Source: an uncultured Chlamydiae bacterium (GTDB lineage Bacteria > Chlamydiota > Chlamydiia > Chlamydiales > Rhabdochlamydiaceae). Taken from it: a DNA stretch of 63,026 nucleotides. The notes under the pieces were generated by a model that worked only from the letters and a program-made list of their open reading frames with translations, had not been told where the DNA came from and did no database searches. Shown in pieces: positions 51,805 through 60,691 of this stretch. Where the stretch lies: positions 1 to 63,026 of the forward strand of contig CAMFIG010000005.1 of the NCBI GenBank assembly GCA_945952445.1, written 5' to 3'. How positions within the stretch are numbered: position 1 is the first letter of the stretch; every line of letters begins with the position of its first letter. A program made the position numbers and the translations under genes.

Positions 51805-52824
51805 ATGCGTATTGGCGTAATTGGCATTAACAACAAATCTTCAGATCTTGTGTTAAGAGAATGTCTTACAAGAGTATCTCAAAAGCACTTGTGTTATGAT
51901 TTCTCTCGTAAGATCGCTTGCCGTTATGTTTTGCTCTCGACATGCAATAGGGTAGAAATTTACTTTAGCGCCGAAGACCTAGCTCAAGCTCATAGCGATC
52001 TATTAGGAATTCTAAGGCAGGATATGAGCCTTGTTTTCGAACATACGATGTATTCTTATTTTGGCTTTGAGTGCTTTAGTCATTTGGCGAAGGTAACGTC
52101 AGGATTCGATAGTGTCATTTTCGGAGAGGCAGAGATCCAAAGACAGGTAAAAGAGGCCTATGAACAAGCTTGTTTATACCAAACATTGCCCCCTACGCTG
52201 CATTACTTATTTCAAAAATGTTTGAAAATCGGTAAGGAAGTTCGCACGGCGTTTTCTTTGCCTAAAAGGTCTGTTTCCATGGAGTCGGTCTTGTGGGAGC
52301 TTATCGATTGTTTTTTTGTCGAGAGATCTTCCGTTTCCATATTGTTCATCGGAAACTCTGAAATCAACCGTAAAATTTTGCCTTATTTTCAAGAAAAAGG
52401 AGCGGCTAGACTCTCCTTAGCTACCCGTGCACCTGCCTCTGCCCAGGAGCTTGTAAACGATATGCAGATTGATATGCTCTCTTGGGAGAAACTCCATAAC
52501 TGGGTCGACTTTGATGTTGTCATATCGGGAACACATGCCCCTGGATATCTCATCTGCCCAAGACAAATTGATTTTCGAGAAATTGGTTTTAAAAACAGGC
52601 TTGCGATCGATCTTGGTATGCCGCGCAACATCGATCCTGCTTTAGGAAAACATCCTCAGGTGACGTTGCTTAACATAGAAGAGTTGGGGCAGTTAATCGA
52701 CCAGAAACAAAAGATGTCTTTAGAGCTCCATGAAGAGGTAAAAAACAAACTCGAGCAAGCGGCTTTTCGCCAAATACAACTTTTTGAAGACAAGAAAACC
52801 AGGGTTTCTCCATGTACATTTTAA
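51805..52824 (+). CDS. hemA: Glutamyl-tRNA reductase HemA
   Basis: 339 residues from ATG 51805 (AGAGG upstream). Nucleophile Cys47 in LLSTCNRVEIY, then VTSGFDSVIFGEAEIQRQVKEAY (the GLDS...GExQI signature), and the NADPH domain with SILFIGNSEINRKI. It makes glutamate-1-semialdehyde for haem. It is shorter than the ~420-residue E. coli enzyme, lacking most of the C-terminal dimerisation domain, as in known chlamydial HemA (about 335 residues). Its TAA overlaps the following gene's start. Confidence 0.95.
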   Translation: MRIGVIGINNKSSDLVLRECLTRVSQKHLCYDFSRKIACRYVLLSTCNRVEIYFSAEDLAQAHSDLLGILRQDMSLVFEHTMYSYFGFECFSHLAKVTSGFDSVIFGEAEIQRQVKEAYEQACLYQTLPPTLHYLFQKCLKIGKEVRTAFSLPKRSVSMESVLWELIDCFFVERSSVSILFIGNSEINRKILPYFQEKGAARLSLATRAPASAQELVNDMQIDMLSWEKLHNWVDFDVVISGTHAPGYLICPRQIDFREIGFKNRLAIDLGMPRNIDPALGKHPQVTLLNIEELGQLIDQKQKMSLELHEEVKNKLEQAAFRQIQLFEDKKTRVSPCTF

Positions 52825-53939
52825 TGGTTCTGCTCGGAGTGCTCCTTTTCCCCAATGTTTATGCAAATTCTTCAGAGTCTGAAGATGAGATTATCTCTGT
52901 TCCCTCAGGAGTTATTCATAAAGGAGATTATTTCGCCTTTGGCGACAGCATTGAGATTTCAGGTACTGTGACAGGAGATGTATATGTTGCAGGCTCTCAG
53001 GTAATCATTGACGGAAATGTGTTAGGAGATGTGCTCGCAGCAGCCGGAAGTGTCGAGATCTCTGGTATTGTTCAAGGGAATGTTCGATTGCTAGCTGGCC
53101 AGATTACCCTGGGAGGGACTGTGGACCACAACGCTACCTTGGTCGCAGCGAACGTACAGATGCCAGCTTCTTGCAACCTTCAAGGCAACCTTGTCAGTAT
53201 CTCCGGCAATAGCGACATTGGAGCGAAGATCGGAGGCGATGCAATGACTGTCGCATCGAATATCAGAGTATCGGGGTCGATTTTAAAAAACCTAGATGTA
53301 TATGCAGGCCGTCTTAGGATCACTTCCAAAGCGCATATCGGAGAAACTTTAAGCTATCGAAGTAATGAGGCTGCATCGATTGATCCCAGTGCGAAGATTC
53401 AAGGACAGATCCTTTACCATCCTTCAGTATTTCATCATATGGCAGACATGCCGATTTTACGAGGCCTCATTATCGGCTCCAAAGTAGCTGGGATGCTCAT
53501 GAATTTCCTATACACGTTTGTGATCGGTATTATTTTGATCCGCATGTTTCCAAAAAGACTGGAATCTACCCTCTCGATGTTGCAAGAGAAGCCGTTGAGG
53601 TCTTTAGGATTCGGATTGATCTTGTTGATCATCGTCCCTTTAGTGTCTTTGCTCTTGTTGATGACGGTGCTAGGAGCGCCTTTTGCTTTGACGCTCATAG
53701 CCTTGAATATTATCAGCTTCTATACGGCAAAGGTGTTTTCTATTCTCTGGGCGTCGAATTGGTTTTTTTCGAAGATCGGCTGGAAGAAAAATAAGATCCC
53801 CACTTTGGCATTTGGTCAGGGTATTTATTATGTCCTTGTCATGATTCCTTTTTTGGGATTTTTTATCGCATTTTTTTCCATGCTCTTCGGCTTGGGGGCA
53901 GCCGTCTTAGCACAGACAAAACACAAGCTTGAGACATAA
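52824..53939 (+). CDS. Bactofilin-like membrane protein with signal peptide
   Basis: 371 residues from ATG 52824, which overlaps the hemA stop (TAATG); an alternative ATG is at 52812. Signal peptide (MVLLGVLLFPNVYANS). Residues ~30-200 are a right-handed beta-solenoid of short repeats (SIEISGTVTGDVYVAGSQVIIDG and SGIVQGNVRLLAGQITLGG) of the polymer-forming cytoskeletal/bactofilin type. Residues ~215-370 contain about four membrane helices (LIIGSKVAGMLMNFLYTFVIG; LLIIVPLVSLLLLMTVLG). Export plus a solenoid is unlike cytoplasmic bactofilins. It may anchor a scaffold in the envelope (inference). Confidence 0.75.
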   Translation: MVLLGVLLFPNVYANSSESEDEIISVPSGVIHKGDYFAFGDSIEISGTVTGDVYVAGSQVIIDGNVLGDVLAAAGSVEISGIVQGNVRLLAGQITLGGTVDHNATLVAANVQMPASCNLQGNLVSISGNSDIGAKIGGDAMTVASNIRVSGSILKNLDVYAGRLRITSKAHIGETLSYRSNEAASIDPSAKIQGQILYHPSVFHHMADMPILRGLIIGSKVAGMLMNFLYTFVIGIILIRMFPKRLESTLSMLQEKPLRSLGFGLILLIIVPLVSLLLLMTVLGAPFALTLIALNIISFYTAKVFSILWASNWFFSKIGWKKNKIPTLAFGQGIYYVLVMIPFLGFFIAFFSMLFGLGAAVLAQTKHKLET

Positions 53940-53990
53940 GACACCAACAAATTGACATTAAAATTCAATATTGAGGAATGTTGTACTGTA

Positions 53991-54851
53991 TTAAATTAAC
54001 CTTGTATGGGAATGAAGCCAATCGTTAATTTTAGAAATGACGTCAGCAATGTTTCGGGAAAGAGCAGATGCGTGCTCTAGACGAAGGCTTCTAAGGTACT
54101 CATTCCAAAAAATTTGCATTCGAGATAGCTCTTCTTCTGTAAAGTGAATAGGTAATGCCAGATTGGTTTTTCGGTGCTCAAATACCAGGCGGATGATTGT
54201 CTCTAGATCATGAAAAGAAGAAAAATTAGGCGAGATGATCATAGAATAGAGATCGTGAAAGTCTTTCATGCGGCTATTAAATGAGCCTCGATAGATGATT
54301 GTCTCCAACTTTTCTGCCAAGATGAATTCTTTTGGATAACAAGAGAGGCTGACACTATGCTCAAAAAGATCTCCCTTAGAAGAGCTGGTCAGAGGAATCG
54401 CATATTTGACCGGATCGACGATATCTCCAAATCCAATATCGATGGTCACTTTAAATCTCGTTTTGCCAAAATATGCCATCAAGGACACCTCTACGCCAGG
54501 GTAGCCCATATGCGGGTGAGTCAACTCATTCACTTTGATTTCACGAAAAGAAAAGCCATCTAGAAGATCGATGCTGGCAATTTTTTCAAAAATGACCTTT
54601 AGCTTGCTTGCTTCATTGCTGATTTTTTTGGCCAGGAAGTCCAGATCGGTTGTTTCTCTGCCAATTTCAATGTATTTTGAGAGGAGGATGCCTCCCTTGA
54701 GGACGAAATGCTTTGAATACTCTGATTGCGCGAGCCGTACCAAAAAGCGCTCTAATGTGAGACCTTGCCATAGATCTGCAGGATCGCGATTTTTCTCTTT
54801 GGCAATGGCTCGAAGTTTTGCTTTAAATGATTTTTCTGCGTCTGATGTCAT
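53991..54851 (-). CDS. abiEii: AbiEii/AbiGii-family nucleotidyltransferase toxin
   Basis: 286 residues. N-terminal VLKGGILLSKY (residues ~50-60) followed by the catalytic TTDLDF with D69 and D71, the DxD of the nucleotidyltransferase fold; later FKVTIDIGFGD and FILAEKLETIIYRG match the AbiEii core. Such enzymes add nucleotides to tRNA or other acceptors and stop growth. It overlaps the antitoxin gene by 4 bases, the usual AbiE arrangement. Type IV toxin-antitoxin with abortive-infection history. Confidence 0.88.
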   Translation of the reverse strand: MTSDAEKSFKAKLRAIAKEKNRDPADLWQGLTLERFLVRLAQSEYSKHFVLKGGILLSKYIEIGRETTDLDFLAKKISNEASKLKVIFEKIASIDLLDGFSFREIKVNELTHPHMGYPGVEVSLMAYFGKTRFKVTIDIGFGDIVDPVKYAIPLTSSSKGDLFEHSVSLSCYPKEFILAEKLETIIYRGSFNSRMKDFHDLYSMIISPNFSSFHDLETIIRLVFEHRKTNLALPIHFTEEELSRMQIFWNEYLRSLRLEHASALSRNIADVISKINDWLHSHTRLI

Positions 54852-55441
54852 GTCGTACAGGATAAAATATAAGGGGTTATGTTTACTCGTAATTTTTTTG
54901 CATAGATACCCAATTTTTTTGGGTCTGGTTTAGATGCTTTGTTTTGGAAATATCTTTGCAATGCTTTGATGGCGATCTCCTTGCTGAGATAACGAAATGC
55001 ATCAATTACGCAACGTTCTTTATCAAAAATCTGCACACGGTATTCTCCTAGAGCAATAGTAGTCTTCCCAAGATCGGTATTTCGCATTCTGACTATTCTA
55101 GTGTTGGGACGCTTAGGAGGATGAGACTGATGAGGAACGGCAAGCCAAATTTCTCTCATCACCTGATCAGTCAACCCATAAAAGGCGAGAGCAGAAATTA
55201 AACAAATAACGCTTTCAGGAACACTAGATGCGATGAGACCTAAATTTTCCCATTGAAACTCAACCTCTGGTTCGTATTCCAGAAAGCGATATGCCCCAGG
55301 ATAAATCTTTTCCAGGTCTCCTCTTTTCTCCAAATAGACTAAAGCATGCCTAGGAACGCCCTTTTTTGCCGCTTCTTCAATGGTAAAAAAGGGAGCTTTA
55401 TAGAATGGCTCTAATTGCTCTATATACTTTAGTTTTCTCAT
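54848..55441 (-). CDS. abiEi: AbiEi-family antitoxin
   Basis: 197 residues. N-terminal winged-helix region (FFTIEEAAKKGVPRHALVYLEKRGDLEKIYPGAY) matches the AbiEi HTH that recognises the promoter; the rest is a C-terminal antitoxin domain (ALAFYGLTDQVMREIWLAVPH and RVQIFDKERCVIDAFRYL). It is expected to repress the operon and neutralise the toxin. First gene of the pair. Confidence 0.87.
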   Translation of the reverse strand: MRKLKYIEQLEPFYKAPFFTIEEAAKKGVPRHALVYLEKRGDLEKIYPGAYRFLEYEPEVEFQWENLGLIASSVPESVICLISALAFYGLTDQVMREIWLAVPHQSHPPKRPNTRIVRMRNTDLGKTTIALGEYRVQIFDKERCVIDAFRYLSKEIAIKALQRYFQNKASKPDPKKLGIYAKKLRVNITPYILSCTT

Positions 55442-55634
55442 AGCCTTATTCTACAAAAAAAGCCCATTTAACTCAAGTGGGTAGGTTTTGAAGAATTGAA
55501 ATAAAATCTATTAACAAACAGCCAAAACGCTTTTTATTGATAGATTTCTCTCCGATCTACCTAATCGCTCTATCACGATTGATGGTAGGTCCTAAATGGT
55601 TTGGCAAAGAAAAACTCGGCTGCTAGATAGGTCG

Positions 55635-55663
55635 AACCTGACAATTTCTGAAACTGTCAGGTT
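55635..55663. terminator. Perfect 9-bp hairpin at the asnS stop
   Basis: AACCTGACA (55635-55643) pairs with TGTCAGGTT (55655-55663) around an 11-base loop. The asnS stop codon occupies 55662-55664. There is no T-run on the minus-strand 3' side, so it may be a weak terminator or a protein-binding palindrome; the 190 bases to the antitoxin gene (55442-55634) show no other feature. Confidence 0.5.
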
Positions 55664-57059
55664 AAAACTCAGCATGCCCTGGATAGCGGGGGAAGGGGAT
55701 CACATCTCGGATGTTTTCCATCCCAGTGGCAAATTGGATCAGCCTTTCAAAGCCAGCCCCAAACCCCGCATGAGGCACAGAGCCATATTCCCGCAGCTGC
55801 AAATACCACCAGTAGTCCTCGGGATTGAGGCCAAAGGCGATGATTTTTTCTTTCAAAATGTCGAGACGCTCTTCTCTTTGGCTGCCGCCGATGAGTTCTC
55901 CGATTTTAGGGACAAGAACGTCCATCGCAGCTACTGTTTTTCCATCGGGATTGGTGCGCATATAAAAGGCTTTGATCTCTTTAGGATAGTTCGTCAAAAT
56001 AACAGGCTTTTTGCAGTGTTCTTCTGAGAGGTAGCGCTCATGCTCTGATTGGAGATCAGCACCCCAATTACAGGGAAAAGCAAAAGAACGCCCTGATTTT
56101 TGCAGGATTTCAACAGCTTCTGTATAAGTAAGGCGTGCAAAAGACGAATCGGCTACCTGTCTGAGCCTTTCAAGAAGACCTTTTTCAATGAAAGAGTCAA
56201 AAAACTCAAGATCCTCTGTGCAGTGTTCCAAAAGATAGCGGATTGTGTAGCGCAAATAGGATTCAGCGCACTCCATGTCATCTTCTAAATCAGCAAATGC
56301 CATCTCCGGCTCGATCATCCAAAATTCAGCAAGGTGTCGAGAAGTGTTAGAATTTTCTGCTCGGAAGGTAGGCCCGAAGGTATATACATCGGATAGAGCG
56401 CAGGCTAACGTCTCGGCATTGAGCTGTCCTGAGACTGTCAGATAGGCTGGTTTTTGGAAAAAGTCCTGAGAAAAATCGACTGTTTGGTCGGAGTGTTTAG
56501 GCAGCCTATTAAGGTCTAATGAAGTGACGAGAAATTGCTCGCCAGCGCCTTCGCAGTCTGATGCGGTAATGATGGGGGTATGGACATAGAGAAAGCCCCT
56601 TTGTTGGAAAAACTGATGAGTGGCAAAGGCAAGAGCATTGCGGATGCGGAGGACAGCGCCTTGGGTATTGGTTCTTGGGCGAAGATGAGCAATCGTCCTT
56701 AAGAATTCAAAGGAATGCCGCTTTTTTTGAAGAGGGTATTGCTCAGAAGAGCATTCTCCATAGAGAAGAATCTCTTTAGCTTGGACTTCCCAGGGTTGTT
56801 TATGACCCGGGCTTGGAACGAGAATCCCTTCGACGCGTAGAGAAGCTCCTGTCGATAGCTTTTCTAAGAGCAGCTCATACGATGGGATGCTAGAGTCTGC
56901 GATGACTTGGATTCCTGCTAAAGTAGACCCATCTGTGAGTTCTATAAAGGAAAAATTCTTTTGGTGGCGTAGGGTTTTGATCCAGCCGCATAGTAAGATC
57001 GGCTGATGTATCATGGCAGGAGAAAGATCTTTGATTTTTGTTCTTTTCATATTGGTCAT
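55662..57059 (-). CDS. asnS: Asparaginyl-tRNA synthetase
   Basis: 465 residues. OB-fold tRNA-binding domain (~15-105: LLCGWIKTLRHQKNFSFIELTDGS), then class II core: motif 2 region FGPTFRAENSNTSRHLAEFWMIEPEM, ITASDCEGAGEQF, and motif 3 GFGAGFERLIQFATG. Charges tRNA-Asn directly. Chlamydiaceae lack this gene and make Asn-tRNA by transamidation. The start codon overlaps the nfo stop (ATGA), so both are translated from one message. Confidence 0.96.
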   Translation of the reverse strand: MTNMKRTKIKDLSPAMIHQPILLCGWIKTLRHQKNFSFIELTDGSTLAGIQVIADSSIPSYELLLEKLSTGASLRVEGILVPSPGHKQPWEVQAKEILLYGECSSEQYPLQKKRHSFEFLRTIAHLRPRTNTQGAVLRIRNALAFATHQFFQQRGFLYVHTPIITASDCEGAGEQFLVTSLDLNRLPKHSDQTVDFSQDFFQKPAYLTVSGQLNAETLACALSDVYTFGPTFRAENSNTSRHLAEFWMIEPEMAFADLEDDMECAESYLRYTIRYLLEHCTEDLEFFDSFIEKGLLERLRQVADSSFARLTYTEAVEILQKSGRSFAFPCNWGADLQSEHERYLSEEHCKKPVILTNYPKEIKAFYMRTNPDGKTVAAMDVLVPKIGELIGGSQREERLDILKEKIIAFGLNPEDYWWYLQLREYGSVPHAGFGAGFERLIQFATGMENIRDVIPFPRYPGHAEF

Positions 57060-57952
57060 TTTTTGTGTTTGGCAAAGTCCCGTAAAAGCCGGATCTCATG
57101 TTTCCAGAGAGGAGGCCCATCCGGTGTTTCTAAATACTTTGGGAGGAGTCTTGTTTTAGGGTTCTGCATCAGAAATCGAAAGCATTCAAGACCGATTTCT
57201 CCCTTTCCTAGAGGTGCATGGCGGTCTACTCGAGATCCGAGAGGTTTTATAGAGTCGTTGAGATGGAAAGCATAGAGGTGTCTGAGTCCAACGGTTTTAT
57301 CGAACTCTTTTAAGGTCTCAATCCAGCCTTCTTCTGTGCGGATATCATAGCCTGCCGCAAAAATATGGCAGGTATCGATACAGACCCCTATGGGTAGGAT
57401 GTTGTGGAGTTTGTCTACCAGATAACCGAGGTGCTCAAAACGATAACCGACAGCAGATCCTTGTCCTGCTGTTGCCTCCAGCAAGATCCGCGTGTTTCCT
57501 TGTTCTGCTTGTCCTGCAATCTCTGTTAAGCTCTCTACAATCGTATCCAGGCAGTCTTGCTCAGTGCCATCGAGGGCGGCGCCAGGATGGAAGTTGAGGT
57601 AGGAGATTTTAAGCCTTTGGCAGCGGATGAGCTCTTCTTGAAACGCTTTGCGGCTTTTTCGGAGATTTTCTTTGTGGGGACATCCTAGGTTGATGAGATA
57701 GCTGTCATGGCTCATAATATGACTGAGCCCCGTTTCTTCAAGTGTAGATTGGAACTTGTCGATCTCTTCTTCTGTAAGGGTTTTGCCTTCCCACCGTTTT
57801 TGATTGCTTGTAAAGAGCTGAACGGTTGTGGCTCCGATCTCTTTTCCTTCGAGCAGGGCATTATGAACGCCTCCTGCAGCTGAGGTGTGGGCGCCGATGA
57901 GAAGGGTTTCGGTATCTGCAATCATTTTTTTGCAATATAATTTAGTTTCCAA
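57056..57952 (-). CDS. nfo: Endonuclease IV (Nfo)
   Basis: 298 residues from 57952, or 289 from ATG 57925 (MIADTETLLIGAHTSAAGG), which better fits the family length; neither has a clear Shine-Dalgarno. AP endonuclease of base-excision repair with three zinc sites: LIGAHTSAAGG, NFHPGAALDG, LLEATAGQGSAVG, GVCIDTCHIFAAGYD and HLNDSIKPLGSRVDRHAPLGKGEIG. It overlaps asnS downstream by 4 bases and diverges from murJ, as in C. trachomatis (CT625-CT624). Confidence 0.95.
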   Translation of the reverse strand: METKLYCKKMIADTETLLIGAHTSAAGGVHNALLEGKEIGATTVQLFTSNQKRWEGKTLTEEEIDKFQSTLEETGLSHIMSHDSYLINLGCPHKENLRKSRKAFQEELIRCQRLKISYLNFHPGAALDGTEQDCLDTIVESLTEIAGQAEQGNTRILLEATAGQGSAVGYRFEHLGYLVDKLHNILPIGVCIDTCHIFAAGYDIRTEEGWIETLKEFDKTVGLRHLYAFHLNDSIKPLGSRVDRHAPLGKGEIGLECFRFLMQNPKTRLLPKYLETPDGPPLWKHEIRLLRDFAKHKK

Positions 57953-58014
57953 AATTGTAGATTGTAGGAGATATTGAAGATCTTGACAATGACTTTGTAA
58001 ATGGGAAGACTTCT

Positions 58015-59625
58015 ATGCAGGAAGACTGTACTCGGAGCGTTTCAAAATCTGCGCTCTCTTTTTTTTCAGGGACCTTTCTCAGCCGTATTTCCGGTATGTT
58101 TCGAGATGTTTCCATGGCGTTTTGTTTTGGGAGCAGCCCCGCCATCGCCGCTTTTATGGTGGCCTTCCGCTTTGCAAACCTATTTCGCCGTCTCATTGGA
58201 GAAGGGCCTTTGCCTGCAGGGTTTATTCCCCATTTTGAAGCATTAAGAAAACAGTCTCCGCAAGAGGGTGCGCGGTTTTTCCGAGACCTTTTTTTTTCTT
58301 TGTTTTTCTTTGCAGCTATTGTGCTCTGTCTTGTAGAAGGCGGGCTTTTAATGTGGTATCGTCTAGGAGATTTGGAGCCTTCGACGCAAGAGATTGTGCG
58401 GTTTATCTTGCTGATGCTTCCGGGAGTTCTTTTTATCTGCCTTTACGGGGTCAGCTGTGCTTTGCTTCAATGTGAAAGGCGCTTTTTTCTTCCGGGTTTT
58501 GCTCCCGTTCTTTTTAATGTAGTTTGGGTTGCTGCCGTATTTTTCTTTCAAGATTCCATCCCGTTAAAGGCGATGGAGGGACTTTCCGTAGCTGTTATTA
58601 TCGGATTTTTCTTGCAGTGGCTTCTTTTAATCCCTTCTATGCTGAGGTATTTTAAAGAGCATTTGTCCGGAATCGAGTGGATTCGCTGTCGCCTGTTTTC
58701 TTCAGATGTAAGGCAGATTATCAAGCCTTTTATTTGGGGTATAGCCGGGGTTGCCAGCACGCAAGTCAACAGCGCTTTAGATGCTGTATTTGCGCGGTAT
58801 GCAAGTCTAGAAGGACCGGCTTATTTGTGGTATGCTATCCGCATCGAGCAGCTCCCTCTAGCCTTATTTGGAATCGCCCTTTCTTCTGCCCTTTTGCCTC
58901 CTCTTTCCAGAGCTGTGTGTGAACAAGACTGGGAAAAGTACCGCAGCCTTCTTTCTTTTGCTTTCAAACGAAGCTGTAGTTTTATGATCCCTTGTGTTTT
59001 TGCGCTGTTTACTCTCGGATCGGCGGGGGTTAATCTTCTATATGGAAGGGGGGACTTTACCGCTCATGCAACGCAGCAAACGGTGTTCTGCTTATGGGGA
59101 TATGGAGCAGGCCTTCTGCCAGCGGTCTTTGTTTTATTGCTAGCGCCTGCTTTTTATGCGCAAAAAAATTTCAAACAGCCAATGCTAGCTTCTTTGTTTT
59201 CCATTATATTAAATCTTGGGTTGACTGCTTTTTTTGTATTTGGGCTTAAATGGGGAGCTATTAGTATTGCTCTTGCAACGAGTGGTTGTGCGGTGGCTAA
59301 CTATCTGCTTTTATGGGTGTTTTTGCAGCGCAAAATAGGTGCGATTTCAATAGGGCACGCTTTTCTGAAAACAATCTTGTCAAGCAGCCTGGCTGCGGTC
59401 GTTGCGGTTGCAGTAGGAGACGTTTTTGGAGATGCTACATGGCAATTGCTTACGGGTGCAGAAGCTGCATTTTCCCGCAACTTTAGCTCTCAGCTTATGC
59501 AATTTTCTGTACAGTCTTTGTCTTTTGGGACCTGTTTTCTTTTGATGACATGGCTTCTACGCGATGAGGAGGTCTTGCAACTCTTGTCTTTACGCCGCCG
59601 AAGACGTTTAGAAGTGAGGGATTAA
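58015..59625 (+). CDS. murJ: Lipid II flippase MurJ (MviN)
   Basis: 536 residues, about 14 membrane helices. N-terminal FRDVSMAFCFGSSPAIAAFMVAFRFANLFRRLIGEGPLPAGFIPHFEAL is the canonical MurJ start, and YAIRIEQLPLALFGIALSSALLPPLSR is its conserved helix-7 region. It flips lipid II for the septal peptidoglycan of Chlamydiae. GGGAAG lies 6 bases before the ATG. Divergent from nfo across 62 bases. Confidence 0.95.
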   Translation: MQEDCTRSVSKSALSFFSGTFLSRISGMFRDVSMAFCFGSSPAIAAFMVAFRFANLFRRLIGEGPLPAGFIPHFEALRKQSPQEGARFFRDLFFSLFFFAAIVLCLVEGGLLMWYRLGDLEPSTQEIVRFILLMLPGVLFICLYGVSCALLQCERRFFLPGFAPVLFNVVWVAAVFFFQDSIPLKAMEGLSVAVIIGFFLQWLLLIPSMLRYFKEHLSGIEWIRCRLFSSDVRQIIKPFIWGIAGVASTQVNSALDAVFARYASLEGPAYLWYAIRIEQLPLALFGIALSSALLPPLSRAVCEQDWEKYRSLLSFAFKRSCSFMIPCVFALFTLGSAGVNLLYGRGDFTAHATQQTVFCLWGYGAGLLPAVFVLLLAPAFYAQKNFKQPMLASLFSIILNLGLTAFFVFGLKWGAISIALATSGCAVANYLLLWVFLQRKIGAISIGHAFLKTILSSSLAAVVAVAVGDVFGDATWQLLTGAEAAFSRNFSSQLMQFSVQSLSFGTCFLLMTWLLRDEEVLQLLSLRRRRRLEVRD

Positions 59626-59655
59626 GAAAAAACTGTGCATATTGTAAAATGTCCA

Positions 59656-60138
59656 TCAACTCAATAAGGCATAGACAAATCGATCTTTTACAGTTTCTTT
59701 TTGAATAATCCAATTTCTTAGTAAAGCTTCTTTTCTAAATCCATTTTTTTCCAAAACACGTTGCGACCCAATATTTCCCAGATCAACATATGCTTCTATC
59801 CTATCAACATTTAAATCACTAAATCCGGTTTGTATAGCAAGATGAACTGCTTGAGTAGCAAAACCTTTCCCCCAATATTTTCTCGCAATAACATATCCCA
59901 GTTCAGCTTTACAGCTATGAGCTCCTTTGCCTTTATCCAAGCTAATCGAGCCAATCACTTTTTCACCTAAGCAAATGGCCCTAAACCAGGGATGTTTTTC
60001 AATGATATTAGTAAAAAAGCTTTCTGCCTCACTACGAGAAGTATAGGTATTCCACATCATATATTTCGCAACTTCATCATCAGTCGCCCGCTCCATAAAA
60101 TCATCGATATCTGCTGAAGTAAACATCCTTAATATCAC
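59656..60138 (-). CDS. GNAT-family N-acetyltransferase (RimJ/RimL-like)
   Basis: 160 residues; start is GTG at 60138 with AGGAG 6 bases upstream. ELGYVIARKYWGKGFATQAV carries the acetyl-CoA pyrophosphate loop (R/Q-x-x-G-x-G/A as RKYWGKGFAT), and RIEAYVDLGNIGSQRVLEKNGFRKEALLRNW matches the RimJ/L C-terminal pattern. It should acetylate an alpha-amino group of a protein or small molecule. Lower GC than neighbours suggests acquisition. Confidence 0.82.
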   Translation of the reverse strand: MILRMFTSADIDDFMERATDDEVAKYMMWNTYTSRSEAESFFTNIIEKHPWFRAICLGEKVIGSISLDKGKGAHSCKAELGYVIARKYWGKGFATQAVHLAIQTGFSDLNVDRIEAYVDLGNIGSQRVLEKNGFRKEALLRNWIIQKETVKDRFVYALLS

Positions 60139-60204
60139 TTTCTACTCCTGTTTTTTATGTTTAAACATTGAAATTTATTTATTAATTCGACTTGTTAGCT
60201 TGTG

Positions 60205-60564
60205 TCATTTTGAGTTGTCTGGATGATTAAATGTTTTTAAAGTCTCTTTTGCTAGGGCCATAATGTTGGTCCATTCTGAGGTGTTTATAAATTTGTGAGG
60301 CCAATTGTTTTTTCTGTAGAAGTCTCGAAACTGGTTGTCGAATTTTTTTAACACTTGAAATTCAATTTCTGTAATTTCAAAATCTTTATAGTGATCCAAA
60401 ATTCCTTCAGCATCTAAAGAGTAATTGTTCACAGTCTCATCGAAATCAGTTCCTGGAATTTCTCCGCAAATCCATACTCTTCTTTGATATTCTAAGTCGG
60501 AAATAGATTTGATTATTTCTAAAACGCTATTTAAAATGTCTTTTCTTTCGTTTTTTGTTAACAT
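60205..60564 (-). CDS. Hypothetical protein with the dispersed repeat as its leader
   Basis: 119 residues, AT-rich. Acidic (about 18 Asp+Glu), no signal peptide. Contains YQRRVWICGEIPGTDFDETVNN and FEITEIEFQVLKKFDNQFRDFYRKNNWPHKF; the acidic, aromatic composition resembles immunity proteins of polymorphic toxins, but I do not recognise the family. The ~55-bp repeat ends 3 bases before its ATG. It sits between the GNAT and the IS607 element. Confidence 0.6.
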   Translation of the reverse strand: MLTKNERKDILNSVLEIIKSISDLEYQRRVWICGEIPGTDFDETVNNYSLDAEGILDHYKDFEITEIEFQVLKKFDNQFRDFYRKNNWPHKFINTSEWTNIMALAKETLKTFNHPDNSK

Positions 60565-60567
60565 TTC

Positions 60568-60622
60568 ACCGCTTCTAAAAACCTATACAAATCTCATCAT
60601 TGAGTCTTTGTATAGCTACGTT
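60568..60622 (-). repeat. Dispersed ~55-bp repeat, copy B
   Basis: Reverse-complement match to bases 1-56 of the window with one gap and two or three substitutions. It runs in the same orientation relative to the minus-strand gene at 60205-60564 as copy A runs to the plus-strand genes at the window start, and includes possible promoter-like sequence (TTGTATAGG). Confidence 0.8.
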
Positions 60623-60691
60623 AACCGAGTAGTATTATTAACGATTAACTTATATCAGATTGCTCTGATAAACTTCCGGGAAGTTGCCTTG

